Source: Glycomyces algeriensis (GTDB lineage Bacteria; Actinomycetota; Actinomycetes; Mycobacteriales; Micromonosporaceae). From it: a stretch of 64,000 nt of DNA. The position numbers and the translations under genes were made by a program. Below, piece by piece: positions 16,273-25,060 of the stretch. The notes under the pieces were generated by a model. It searched no databases, had not been told where the DNA came from, and saw only the letters and a program-made list of their open reading frames with translations. Position 1 is the stretch's first letter; every line of letters begins with the position of its first letter. The DNA is taken from contig NZ_JAPZVR010000005.1 in NCBI RefSeq assembly GCF_027622855.1, forward strand, positions 186,001 through 250,000, read 5' to 3'.

Positions 16273-16929
16273 GTGGCTAGCGAGACCACAACAGCCCGAC
16301 CGAAAACGCGCAAGCTCACGCGTCGGCAGCAGCAAGTCCTCGAGTACATCGAGGAGTTCATCAACAACAAGGGGTACCCGCCCAGCGTCCGGGAGATCGG
16401 CGCCGAAGTCGGGCTCGCCTCGGCCTCGTCGGTGGCCTACCAGATGAAGCAGCTCGAGCGGAAGGGCTACCTCAACCGCCTGGCCGGCCGGCCGCGCGCG
16501 GTCGGGGTCCGCCAGTCCACCCCGGGCGGCGTCCAGACCTGCTCGCAGCACCCCCGGCCGCGGTACGTGCCGATGGTCGGCGAGATCGCCGCCGGGCAGC
16601 CGATCCTGGCTGAAGAGCGCGACTACGACGTCATGCCCCTGCCGGCCGAGTTCGTCGGCGAAGGCGTGCACTTCCTCCTGCGCGTCAAGGGCGACTCGAT
16701 GGTCGAAGCGGCCATCACCGACGGCGACTGGGTGGTCGTGCGCCAGCAGCCCGACGCCCTCAACGGCGAGATCGTGGCCGCCATGATCGACGGCGAGGCC
16801 ACCGTCAAGACCTGGAAGCGCAAGAACGGCAAGCCGTGGCTGCTCCCCGCCAACTCCCTGTACGACCCGATCGACGCCTCTGAGGCCGAGATCCTCGGCC
16901 GCGTCGTGGCCGTCCTCCGGAAGATCTAG
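16273..16929 (+). CDS. lexA: SOS repressor LexA
   Basis: 218 residues from GTG 16273 (GGGAGCC upstream). Winged-helix DNA-binding domain about 10-78 (TRRQQQVLEYIEEFI, PPSVREIGAEVGLAS), then the self-cleaving S24 peptidase domain: scissile Ala-Gly in GEIAAGQP, nucleophile Ser142 in KGDSMVE and general base Lys179 in ATVKTW. RecA filaments trigger autocleavage and release SOS genes. The LexA box upstream shows autoregulation. It is divergent from nrdRJ, so nucleotide supply and DNA-damage response share one control region. Confidence 0.97.
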   Translation: MASETTTARPKTRKLTRRQQQVLEYIEEFINNKGYPPSVREIGAEVGLASASSVAYQMKQLERKGYLNRLAGRPRAVGVRQSTPGGVQTCSQHPRPRYVPMVGEIAAGQPILAEERDYDVMPLPAEFVGEGVHFLLRVKGDSMVEAAITDGDWVVVRQQPDALNGEIVAAMIDGEATVKTWKRKNGKPWLLPANSLYDPIDASEAEILGRVVAVLRKI

Positions 16930-16931
16930 CT

Positions 16932-16951
16932 CTGCGGCCTTCGGGCCGCAG
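16932..16951. terminator. Hairpin after lexA
   Basis: CTGCGGCC-TTCG-GGCCGCAG: 8-bp stem with a stable UUCG-type loop, 3 bp after the lexA stop. No U-run. Confidence 0.55.
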
Positions 16952-17035
16952 CAGTACCGCTGCGCTCGGGAGCAGTGCACCTCGCGCTGCTCCGGGCGCC
17001 GCAGCGTCTCAGGCCTCCGGGCTCACCGGATCGGC

Positions 17036-18709
17036 TTAGCGGCCACGGCCGTACGTATTGCCGCTCTCAGGCGGGCCCCAGAAGCCGTCCTCCGGCTCCG
17101 GGGTCCGTTCGTCGTTTCCGGCCCCGTAGACGCCACCCTGCGGCGCGCCGTAGGTGTTCCCCCGCCCAGCGGGCGGAGCGGCGGGGCGGGCCCCGTAGAC
17201 GTTGCCTGAGGGCTCGGGACGGGCACCGAAGCTCTGGCCCGGGCCGGCGTTGTCGTAGACGCTGCCCTGGCCGCCGCGCTCGAACGCGCCGTACTGCGGC
17301 TCCTCGCGGGCGCCGCCGTACACGGCCCCTTGGCCGGAGGGCGGGGTCGCGGGCCGGGTGCCGCCGTAGACGTTCCCCGAAGGCTCGGCGCGCGCGCCGC
17401 CGTAGACCGAGCCGGTGGACTCGGAGCGGGCCGGACTCGCGCCGTACACGTTGCCCGAAGGCTCCGGGCGGGCGCCGCCGTAGACGCCCCCGCGGGCGAT
17501 CTGGCCCAGGTCGGGATCGGGCTGACCGGAGTCGAGGCCGAGGTCCACGGGGTCGTCGTCGAACGCTTCGCCGCGGTTGCGGCCGAAGTCCGACTCCTCG
17601 CGTGCGTAGCCCAGCTCGGCGTCGTCGTCCTCGTCACCGTTCTGCTTGCGGTACTTGCGGATGATGATGATGCCGAAGACCATCGTGGCCATGCCGAGGA
17701 TCGCGATGGCGGCCAGAATCTTCACGATCGTGCCCACGCCCAGGTCGAGGATGCGGTCGACCAGGCTCGGCCCCTCCTCCTCGGCGGCGCCGCCCGCGGC
17801 GTCCTCGCTCGCGGGGGGCTCTTCAGCGGCCGCGGCGGCCGGGGCGTACCGGGTGATGGTGCCGACCGTGCCGTCGCCGTCCACAGAGGACAGAGTGTTG
17901 AAGTTGCCGTCGGCGTCGTATGAGAGGCCCTGCGCGGTGCCCTCATCGGCGATCGGCGTGACCACCGGGGTGCCCTCGGTCAGCGTCGTTACCACGTCGC
18001 CGTCCACAGTCCACTCGTAGACGGCGCTCTCGGTGCGCAGCGCGACCTTCGAGGCGTCCGCGTTCAGGGCCGCGCCGGTGACCGATCCGCCCTCGGAGAG
18101 CACGACGGTGCCGATGCTCTCCAGCGGCGTGTCCTCGGTCTGGTTCTCGCCGGGCGGGTAGAAGAGCTCGGTTTCACCCTCGGATGCCGAGAAGAACAGC
18201 GGCTTCTTGTCGTCGGCGTCCGGGATCAGGAACGTCTCGACCGAGGTGGCCGCACCGGGGAAGACGTAGCGGTAGGCCACGTTGTTGCTGAAGTCGTCCA
18301 GGGCGATCTGGTTGACCGTGATCCAGTCGCGGTTCTCGGCGTCGCCCGTGTCGCCCACCCACATGAAGCCGTCGGCGTCGAGCGCCAGCGCCTGCGGGTC
18401 GCGCGGCTGGTGGTCGATGAAGACCTCATCGGCGTCGCGCGGGTTGCAGTCCTCGCCGACACGCAGGACCGACAAGGTGCCGTCCTGGTTGTCAGCGGAG
18501 GACACGATCCACCAGCCGTCGCCGTCCGCGGCGGCGGTGATGCCCGAAGGGTTCGCCAGTCGCGGGTCGTGCAGGTCGCACACCACTTCCCCGCCGCCCT
18601 CTTCCTGGGCATAGACGGGGGGCGCAGCCACCACCAGGACAGCCGCTCCGGCTGCCCCGGCGACGATCCGCGCAGGCAGGGCCCCTCGGCCCACACGGCG
18701 CTCTCGCAT
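17036..18709 (-). CDS. Secreted beta-propeller-like membrane protein with cytosolic Tyr-Gly repeat tail
   Basis: 557 residues from ATG 18709 (a GTG at 18730 adds 7). Signal peptide to about residue 35 (PPVYAQ). The extracellular part (about 40-290) has repeated strands typical of a beta-propeller (DADGFMWVGDTGD, NADASKVALRTESAVYEW, DADGNFNTLSSVDGDG). A membrane helix at about 333-357 precedes basic IRKYRKQ and an acidic cytosolic stretch. The tail of about 180 residues has ten or so units of the form GNVYGGARPEPS. Function unknown; the shape suggests an outside sensor or adhesin with a repetitive inside tail. Confidence 0.78.
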   Translation of the reverse strand: MRERRVGRGALPARIVAGAAGAAVLVVAAPPVYAQEEGGGEVVCDLHDPRLANPSGITAAADGDGWWIVSSADNQDGTLSVLRVGEDCNPRDADEVFIDHQPRDPQALALDADGFMWVGDTGDAENRDWITVNQIALDDFSNNVAYRYVFPGAATSVETFLIPDADDKKPLFFSASEGETELFYPPGENQTEDTPLESIGTVVLSEGGSVTGAALNADASKVALRTESAVYEWTVDGDVVTTLTEGTPVVTPIADEGTAQGLSYDADGNFNTLSSVDGDGTVGTITRYAPAAAAAEEPPASEDAAGGAAEEEGPSLVDRILDLGVGTIVKILAAIAILGMATMVFGIIIIRKYRKQNGDEDDDAELGYAREESDFGRNRGEAFDDDPVDLGLDSGQPDPDLGQIARGGVYGGARPEPSGNVYGASPARSESTGSVYGGARAEPSGNVYGGTRPATPPSGQGAVYGGAREEPQYGAFERGGQGSVYDNAGPGQSFGARPEPSGNVYGARPAAPPAGRGNTYGAPQGGVYGAGNDERTPEPEDGFWGPPESGNTYGRGR

Positions 18710-18780
18710 CAGGCAAGTGTTCCAGAACACGGGGTGTACCGGCCAGGCCCCCCGAGAGACATGTTCAGGACCACTGCGTT

Positions 18781-20196
18781 TCAGTCGGTTTCCAGGACGA
18801 ACGCTCGCAATTCACCGGCCAGCGCCTCGTCGACGCGGGCCGTGATGACCGTGCCGTCGCCCCGGTGCTCGGTCGAGAGGACCTCGCCGCGGGAGCGCAT
18901 GCGCGAGACGAGGTCGCCTCGCACGTACGGGATGCAGACGGTGAGGGTCGTGTCCGGCTGCGGGAGGGCCTGCTCGATGGCGGCGCGGAGCTTGTCGATG
19001 CCTTCGCCGGAGTGGGCGGAGACGAAGACCGCGTCGGGCCAGTCGGAGCGCAGCTGCAGGACGTCGTCGGGCGCGACCAGGTCGAGCTTGTTGACGACCA
19101 CGAGCTCGGGGACCTCTTCGGCGCCGACCTCGGCGAGCACCACGCGGACCGCTTCGGCCTGGCCGAGCGGGTCGGGGTGCGAGCCGTCGATGACGTGGAC
19201 GATGAGGTCCGCCTCGGCGACCTCCTCGAGGGTCGAGCGGAACGCCTCGACGAGCTGGTGCGGCAGGTGCCGCACGAACCCGACCGTGTCGGTCACGGTG
19301 TACTCGCGGCCCTCGGCGGTGCGGGAGCGCCGCGTCGAGGTGTCGAGGGTGGCGAACAGGGCGTCCTGGACGAGGATGCCCGCGCCGGTGAGGGCGTTGA
19401 GCAGGCTCGACTTGCCCGCGTTGGTGTAGCCGGCGATCGCTACGCCGGGCACGCGGTTTCGGGTGCGGGAGTCGCGCTTGGTCTCGCGGGTGACGGTGAG
19501 CTTCGCGAGTTCGCGGCGGAGCTTGGCGACCTTGGCGCGGATGCGCCGGCGGTCGGTCTCGAGCTTCGTCTCACCGGGGCCGCGGAGGCCGACGCCGCCG
19601 TTGGAGCCGCCCTGGCGGCTCATGGCGTCGCCCCAGCCGCGCAGGCGCGGCAGGAGGTACTGGAGCTGGGCGAGTTCGACCTGGGCCTTGCCCTCGGCGC
19701 TCTTCGCGTGCTGGGCGAAGATGTCGAGGATCAGGGCGGTGCGGTCGATGACCTTGACGTTGATGGCCTTCTCGAGGGCGATCAGCTGGCCCGGGGAGAG
19801 TTCGCCGTCGGCGATCACCGTGTCGGCCCCGAGGGCTTCGACGGCGTCCTTGACCTCGCGGACCTTGCCGGAGCCGATGAAGGTGCCGGCGTCGGGCTTG
19901 GAGCGGCGCTGGATGAGGCCTTCGACGACCTCGGAGCCGGCGGTCTCGGCGAGCTGCGCGAGCTCGGCGAGCGAGTTCTCGGCGTCGTCGATCGTGCCTT
20001 CGGTCCACACCCCGACGAGGACGACGCGCTCGAGGCGCAGGCGGCGGTACTCGGCGTCGGTGACGTCTTCGAGTTCGGTCGAGGCGAGCCCGGCGACGCG
20101 TCGCAGTGCTTGGCGTGCTTCCAGGTCCAGTTCGCCCGTTGAGGGGGCGGCGCCGGACGGGAAGTCATCTTGGGAGTTCATGTGCTCTTCGTGCAT
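18781..20196 (-). CDS. hflX: Ribosome-associated GTPase HflX
   Basis: 471 residues from ATG 20196; ATG 20181 is an alternative. N-terminal HflX domain (SLAELAQLAETAGSEVV, DAGTFIGSGKVREVKDAV), a glycine-rich linker (GGSNGGVGLRGPGETKLE), coiled section, then a G domain: G1 GYTNAGKSSLLN, G3 DTVGFVRHLP, G4 NKLD. HflX binds 50S or 70S ribosomes and splits stalled ribosomes under stress. The dapF gene, often its neighbour in actinomycetes, lies 2 kb away with malic enzyme between. Confidence 0.95.
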   Translation of the reverse strand: MHEEHMNSQDDFPSGAAPSTGELDLEARQALRRVAGLASTELEDVTDAEYRRLRLERVVLVGVWTEGTIDDAENSLAELAQLAETAGSEVVEGLIQRRSKPDAGTFIGSGKVREVKDAVEALGADTVIADGELSPGQLIALEKAINVKVIDRTALILDIFAQHAKSAEGKAQVELAQLQYLLPRLRGWGDAMSRQGGSNGGVGLRGPGETKLETDRRRIRAKVAKLRRELAKLTVTRETKRDSRTRNRVPGVAIAGYTNAGKSSLLNALTGAGILVQDALFATLDTSTRRSRTAEGREYTVTDTVGFVRHLPHQLVEAFRSTLEEVAEADLIVHVIDGSHPDPLGQAEAVRVVLAEVGAEEVPELVVVNKLDLVAPDDVLQLRSDWPDAVFVSAHSGEGIDKLRAAIEQALPQPDTTLTVCIPYVRGDLVSRMRSRGEVLSTEHRGDGTVITARVDEALAGELRAFVLETD

Positions 20197-20490
20197 CACC
20201 ACAAGCTTGACACGAGCGTGTGACACCGGCGAGTGAATATCGCGCAGAGCGTAGTCGGCGGCGCCACGAAGCGGTCCTGCGACCGCGCCGGGACCCGCGT
20301 TCGTGAGCGGTGGAGTGGCGGGTCCTATGCGGGCAACAGGGCTGAGGCGGTCTTGCGCGCGGCAGTGGCATCATTCAAGGCATCCGCCTCTGCAGACGCT
20401 CTGCTCGCGAGCGGCCTCGACGGCGATCGCGGGCCTGACGAGCATCGCCGAGGGGCGCGTCCACGACGAAGTGCACACCTAAGGAGCGGC
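20197..20490. other. Divergent gap between hflX and malic enzyme
   Basis: About 294 bp that must hold both promoters. The only ORF here is an upstream extension of the malic enzyme frame with no family similarity. No RNA gene or clear hairpin was recognised. Confidence 0.5.
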
Positions 20491-21879
20491 ATGACTGCAG
20501 CCCGTCTTCCCAGCGCCGGGTTCTCCATCACGGTCCGGTTGGCCCTCTCGGCCGACCCGGGCGCGGCGGGACGCCTCGCCACGGTCGTGGGGCAGGCCGG
20601 TGCGATCGTCACCGCGCTCGACGTGGTCGCCTCCGACAACAAGCGCATGACCGTCGACCTCACGTGCGACGCCTCCGACGCCGCCCACGCCGAGCAGGTC
20701 ACCCAGATCCTGGAGGCCATGCCGGACTTCGACGTGAAGAAGGTCTCCGACCGGACCTTCCTCGTCCACCTCGGCGGCAAGATCGAGGTCACCCCCAAGG
20801 TGCCGCTGCGCAACCGCGACGACCTGTCGATGGCGTACACGCCCGGCGTCGCCCGCGTGTGCATGGCGATCTACGAGAACCCCGACGACGCCCGGCGCCT
20901 CACCATCAAGCGCAACACGGTCGCGGTCGTGACCGACGGCTCCGCTGTGCTCGGCCTGGGCAACATCGGGCCCGCCGCCGCGATGCCGGTCATGGAGGGC
21001 AAGGCGGCGCTGTTCAAGAAGTTCGGCGACGTCGACGCGTGGCCGGTGTGCCTGGACACGCAGGACACCGACGAGATCGTGAACATCGTGACGGCGCTCG
21101 CGCCCACCTACGGCGGCATCAACCTCGAGGACATCGCCGCCCCGCGCTGCTTCGAGATCGAGGCGCGGCTGCGCGAGCGGCTCGACATCCCCGTGTTCCA
21201 CGACGACCAGCACGGCACCGCGATCGTGGTGCTCGCGGCGCTCACGAACGCGCTGCGCGTGGTGGGCAAGGAGTTCGCGGACGTGCGCGTGGCCATCGTG
21301 GGCTGCGGCGCGGCCGGGACGGCGATCATGCGGCTGCTGGAGAAGGCCGGGATCGGCGACATCATCCCGGTCGACCGCGACGGGGCGCTGCACAGCGGCA
21401 TGGAGACCGACAACGAGACCTGGAAGTGGCTGGGCACGCACTTCAACAAGGACGACTACTCGGGCGACCTCTCGGGGGCGGTCGAGGGCGCGGACGTGTT
21501 CATCGGCGTGAGCGCGCCGAACATCCTCAAGGGCTCCGACGTGGCGAAGATGGCGAAGGACCCGATCGTGTTCGCGCTGGCGAACCCGGACCCGGAGATC
21601 AGCCCGACCGAGGCGGCGCGGTACGCGGCGATCGTGGCGACCGGCCGGTCGGACCAGCCGAACCAGATCAACAACGTGCTGGCGTTCCCGGGCGTGTTCC
21701 GGGGGCTGCTGGACGCGCAGGCGCGCGACTGGAACGACGACGCGGCGCTGGCGGCGGCGAAGGCGATCGCGGACTGCGTGGGCGCGGAGAAGGTGAACGC
21801 GACGTACATCGTGCCGAGCGTCTTCGACCCGAACGTGGCCCCGGCGGTGGCGGCGGCGGTCAAGCAGGCGATGCGCTGA
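20491..21879 (+). CDS. NAD-type malic enzyme with N-terminal ACT domain
   Basis: 462 residues. ATG 20491 is chosen because AAGGAGCGGC sits directly upstream; the longer open frame (to 20233) is unlike any domain. An ACT-type regulatory domain (about 8-85) precedes the malic enzyme core: YTPGVARVC, the lysine region [26 protein letters not shown] and the Rossmann motif [13 protein letters not shown], then ALANPDPEI. It converts malate to pyruvate and CO2 with NAD(P) reduction. The ACT domain suggests allosteric control by an amino acid (inference). Confidence 0.93.
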   Translation: MTAARLPSAGFSITVRLALSADPGAAGRLATVVGQAGAIVTALDVVASDNKRMTVDLTCDASDAAHAEQVTQILEAMPDFDVKKVSDRTFLVHLGGKIEVTPKVPLRNRDDLSMAYTPGVARVCMAIYENPDDARRLTIKRNTVAVVTDGSAVLGLGNIGPAAAMPVMEGKAALFKKFGDVDAWPVCLDTQDTDEIVNIVTALAPTYGGINLEDIAAPRCFEIEARLRERLDIPVFHDDQHGTAIVVLAALTNALRVVGKEFADVRVAIVGCGAAGTAIMRLLEKAGIGDIIPVDRDGALHSGMETDNETWKWLGTHFNKDDYSGDLSGAVEGADVFIGVSAPNILKGSDVAKMAKDPIVFALANPDPEISPTEAARYAAIVATGRSDQPNQINNVLAFPGVFRGLLDAQARDWNDDAALAAAKAIADCVGAEKVNATYIVPSVFDPNVAPAVAAAVKQAMR

Positions 21880-22041
21880 GGTGCGGCGCCCGCTCGGCGC
21901 CGAGAGTGCAGAGCGCTGATCCTCGCCGCTCGCTCGGCACCGGGAGCATGCCGCGCTCACGCTCGTAGCCAGGCGCGCGCCTGCTCGTGGTCCGATCGCC
22001 ATCCGCTCGCCGACGACGCAGCGAATGTGACCCGATTAACG

Positions 22042-22070
22042 CCCCGGGAACCGCTGGTTCCCGGGGTTTT
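22042..22070. terminator. Intrinsic terminator
   Basis: CCCCGGGAACC-GCT-GGTTCCCGGGG followed by TTTTCT, between the convergent malic enzyme and dapF. Confidence 0.9.
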
Positions 22071-22104
22071 CTGTCGGACCCCCGCGCGACGATGATGCCC
22101 ACAT

Positions 22105-22132
22105 CCCCTCTTGGGTGGGTGGGGGCTGTGGA
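22105..22132. repeat. G-rich intergenic motif, copy 1
   Basis: CCCCTCT, 2 bp, then GGTGGGTGGGGGCTGTGGA. The same two blocks (19 nt identical) occur at 48671-48699. It could form a G-quadruplex-like structure. Confidence 0.55.
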
Positions 22133-22201
22133 TGGCTATGGCCGACACGCCTCACATTCACGTTCCGCGGACGCCAGGTCCGGAAGACGTTCCCGCGAGC
22201 G

Positions 22202-22993
22202 CTAGATCCGGAAGGTGCCTTCGGCGACGATCACGGCCGGGCCGGTGAGGTAGAGGGTCTCGTTGGTGACGGTGATCGTGAGCGTCCCGCCGGGAACGTC
22301 CACTTTGCACACACCGGTGTCCTGGCCCGCGTGCCGCAGCGCGACCGCGCCGACCGCGCACGCGCCCGTGCCGCACGAGGCCGTCTCGCCGACGCCGCGC
22401 TCGTGGACGCGCATCCGCACATGCGGGGCCGCGCCCGTCACGAACTCCACGTTCACGCCCTGCGGGAACACGCCCGCGTCGTAGCGCGGTTGGTGGAAGA
22501 GCTCCAGCGCCTCGAGCTCCGCCTCGTCGCCGAGGTGGCACACCAGGTGCGGGTTCCCCATCGACACGGCCTGCCCGGGCCATGTGAAGCCCTCCACGGA
22601 AGCCTGCGAGGTGGGGCCGAACTCGGCCGCGCCCATGTCGACCCGCAGCTCATCGCCCTCGACGCGCACGGTCTTGATGCCGGCCCGCGTCGCCACGGCG
22701 ACCTCCGGGCCCTCCGCGAGCCCCTGCTCGAGCAGGTACCGCACGAACACGCGCACCCCGTTGCCGCACATCTCGGCGATCGAGCCGTCGGCGTTCCGGT
22801 AGTCCATGAACCACGCCGCCGCCGGGTCCTCCGACGGGGCGACGCGCAGCAGCCCGTCGCCGCCGATCCCGAACCGGCGGTCGCACAGCAGCGCCACTTG
22901 GGCGTCCTTCAGCGGCAGCGCGTCCTGGAGGTCCGGCACGATCACGAAGTCGTTCCCGGTGCCGTGTCCCTTGGCGAAGTCGATGGTGGTCAC
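22202..22993 (-). CDS. dapF: Diaminopimelate epimerase
   Basis: 263 residues from GTG 22993 (VTTIDFAKGHGTGNDFVIV). It converts LL- to meso-diaminopimelate for lysine and peptidoglycan. Both catalytic cysteines are present, in EMCGNGVRVFVRYL and ASCGTGACAVG, and two-fold pseudo-symmetry is visible. Only 41 bp separate its start from the divergent CobT-like gene, so the promoters must overlap. Confidence 0.95.
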   Translation of the reverse strand: MTTIDFAKGHGTGNDFVIVPDLQDALPLKDAQVALLCDRRFGIGGDGLLRVAPSEDPAAAWFMDYRNADGSIAEMCGNGVRVFVRYLLEQGLAEGPEVAVATRAGIKTVRVEGDELRVDMGAAEFGPTSQASVEGFTWPGQAVSMGNPHLVCHLGDEAELEALELFHQPRYDAGVFPQGVNVEFVTGAAPHVRMRVHERGVGETASCGTGACAVGAVALRHAGQDTGVCKVDVPGGTLTITVTNETLYLTGPAVIVAEGTFRI

Positions 22994-23034
22994 TTGGCAA
23001 TTGTGCCCCACGGCTCCCGCGCTAGGCTTCTGCC

Positions 23035-24240
23035 GTGACTGAGACGACCGATGCCGGGCCCCTCGCCGACCTGAAAGCGAAGTTCCCCAACGGGGTGTGG
23101 ACCACCCGCGCCAACGCGCGGCTCCAGGACGCCCTCATCGAAGGCGCCGGCCTCGGCCGCCTCCAGCCCGCCGTCGGCTGGGCCGCGCGCATGCAGGCCA
23201 CCGAGGCGCCCGTGCCGTTCGCCTCGCCCCAGATGCTCCTGTTCGCCGGCGAGTACCCGGACGGATGGGACTCCGGCGACTACGCGCCCGTCGAAGCGCA
23301 GGCCGAAGCGCTCGAGCAGGGGGAAGGGCCGCTCGCCGAGCAGGCCGCCCGCGCCGGGCTCCCCTTCACCGTCGTCCGCACGCCCGCCAGCGAAGGCGTC
23401 GAAGGCCCGCTCCTGGACGAGACCGAGCTGAACGAGGTCCTGCGCCTGGGCCGCGAGGCCGCCGACCGCGCGATCGACGCCGGCGCCGACATCCTCCTCA
23501 TCGCCGGGCTCGGCGCTGGCGCCGCGACCGCCTCGGTCGCCGTCTGCTCCTTCATCGCCAAGGACGACATCACCACCTACCAGCCGCAGCTGCACGCCCC
23601 CGGCGGCGCGGTCCAAGACGCCGCCTGGATGGGCCGCATCGCCGCCCTGCGCGACCACCTCGCGTTCAACCGCGGCTTCAAACGCAGCCCCGAAGCGCTC
23701 GTCACGCGCCTCGGCGGCGCCCAGCTCGGCGCGATGGCGGCCGCGATCTTCACCGCCGCCACCCGCTCCACCGCGATCCTCATCGACGGACCGGCAGCCA
23801 TGGCCGCCATGATGATCGCCCGCGACTTCGGCCTCGCCGCCCCCAAGTGGTGCTACGCGCCGAACCGCTCGACCCATCCCGTCGTCGTCAAGCTCGCCAA
23901 GCAGGGCGGCCTCGCCGACGACCTCGGCTTCGAGCTCGACCTCCCCGACGCCGCCGCGCTCCCCCTCGGCTGGGACCTCCTCCAGACGGGCCTGCGCATC
24001 TCGCAGTCGCTCCCGATGCCCGCCAAGGAGGAGCCCGAACCGGAACCGGCGGCTGTGGTCGCCGCCGAGGCCGCGGTGATCGAGGAGACCGGTGCCGTGA
24101 CAGATCCTGTAGAGCTTGCCGCCGCCCCCGAGCCGAGCGAGGTCGCCGCGACGGCCGACGAGACCGGCGCCGCGACCGACCCGGTCGAACTGGCCTCCAA
24201 CGAGACCGAGGCGTCCGAGGAGAAGCCCACCGAGGCATGA
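23035..24240 (+). CDS. CobT-like protein (nicotinate-nucleotide:dimethylbenzimidazole phosphoribosyltransferase family)
   Basis: 401 residues from GTG 23035. The body (about 10-330) follows CobT: AGLGAGAATASVAV at the place of the nucleotide loop and EALVTRLGGAQLGAMAAA plus ILIDGPAAMAAMMIA as the conserved core. CobT joins the lower base to cobalamin. However, the family's GIGNTT loop and the GEG(S/T)G segment with the catalytic glutamate are not recognisable, so activity is doubtful. A Glu/Ala/Pro tail of about 65 residues follows. B12 is needed by NrdJ encoded nearby. The next gene overlaps by 4 bp. Confidence 0.72.
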   Translation: MTETTDAGPLADLKAKFPNGVWTTRANARLQDALIEGAGLGRLQPAVGWAARMQATEAPVPFASPQMLLFAGEYPDGWDSGDYAPVEAQAEALEQGEGPLAEQAARAGLPFTVVRTPASEGVEGPLLDETELNEVLRLGREAADRAIDAGADILLIAGLGAGAATASVAVCSFIAKDDITTYQPQLHAPGGAVQDAAWMGRIAALRDHLAFNRGFKRSPEALVTRLGGAQLGAMAAAIFTAATRSTAILIDGPAAMAAMMIARDFGLAAPKWCYAPNRSTHPVVVKLAKQGGLADDLGFELDLPDAAALPLGWDLLQTGLRISQSLPMPAKEEPEPEPAAVVAAEAAVIEETGAVTDPVELAAAPEPSEVAATADETGAATDPVELASNETEASEEKPTEA

Positions 24241-25022
24241 CGCACGCGGATCCCCGGGCACTCGTCGAAGCGCTCGACGACTGGGCCCGGCGCACCGACT
24301 GGGTGGACTGGGTCGAGATCGGCGGCTCGATCGGCAGGGGCGCGGGCGATGAACTCTCCGATGTGGACGCCGGCATCGGCGTCCTGGGACTCGCCGACCA
24401 CCCGGGCCGCATCGACGACGCACGCACCGCAATGGACGCGTTCGCTCCCGTCGCCGCGTCCCTCACCCAGATCCTCGGCGGCGACACCACCCACCTCATC
24501 AGCGTCTACGAGGACGGCCGCCAGCTCTCACTCGTCGTCCTCGACGCCGAGGCCCGGCAAGGGCTCCCGCCGCAGGCCGTTGCGACCGTTGACAAGTCCG
24601 GCCGCCTCAGTCGCAGCCTCGACCAGAGCCGCTGGGACGCCGACGAAGCCACCGTCCGCGAATGGGCCTTCCTCGCCTGGATCGCGATCGGCGACGCCGC
24701 CCGCCACCGCCTCCGCGGCCGCACCTGGCGGGCCCTGCACGCCCTCACCGACGCCCGCGACCACCTCTGGCGCCTCTGGGCCCACTCGCACGGCCTGGCC
24801 TTCCCGATGTTCGGCGCGGTGACCGTCGAGAACGCGGGCGCCGACCTCCCGCCCGGCATCGAGGCGACCCACCCGGGCGACCTCAGCACCGCCGCGATCC
24901 ACCGGGCGCTCACCGCCCTCGCCAGGCTCCTCGAGCCCTACACCGCAGGCGACCTGGCGGCACTCGCCGACACAGTCCGGGCCCGGCTCGACCTGCTCGA
25001 AAGCTCGATCTCGACGGCGTGA
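24237..25022 (+). CDS. Nucleotidyltransferase-fold protein
   Basis: 261 residues; the ATG overlaps the CobT-like stop (ATGA), showing coupling. The N-terminal third has the nucleotidyltransferase signature GGSIGRGAGDELSDVDAGI with both metal aspartates, and a later Asp in LVVLDAE. The rest is helical (WAFLAWIAIGDAARHRLRGRTW), as in aminoglycoside nucleotidyltransferases. It may transfer AMP to a small molecule or protein; the substrate cannot be read from sequence. It is not a HEPN-MNT toxin pair, since no HEPN partner is adjacent. Confidence 0.7.
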   Translation: MTHADPRALVEALDDWARRTDWVDWVEIGGSIGRGAGDELSDVDAGIGVLGLADHPGRIDDARTAMDAFAPVAASLTQILGGDTTHLISVYEDGRQLSLVVLDAEARQGLPPQAVATVDKSGRLSRSLDQSRWDADEATVREWAFLAWIAIGDAARHRLRGRTWRALHALTDARDHLWRLWAHSHGLAFPMFGAVTVENAGADLPPGIEATHPGDLSTAAIHRALTALARLLEPYTAGDLAALADTVRARLDLLESSISTA

Positions 25023-25060
25023 CCAGTGGGAATGAGTGAGCGGCCGGTAAACTCGGCCGC

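Larger units (their letters stand above)
21880..22201. other. Convergent gap holding a terminator and a G-rich repeated motif
   Basis: No gene. It holds the terminator at 22042-22070 and a G-rich motif at 22105-22132 that recurs between mutM and rnc. Confidence 0.6.

Noticed and set aside
24237-25022. HEPN-MNT toxin-antitoxin module
   Set aside because: The nucleotidyltransferase fold is present, but no adjacent HEPN protein; its overlap is with the CobT-like gene.
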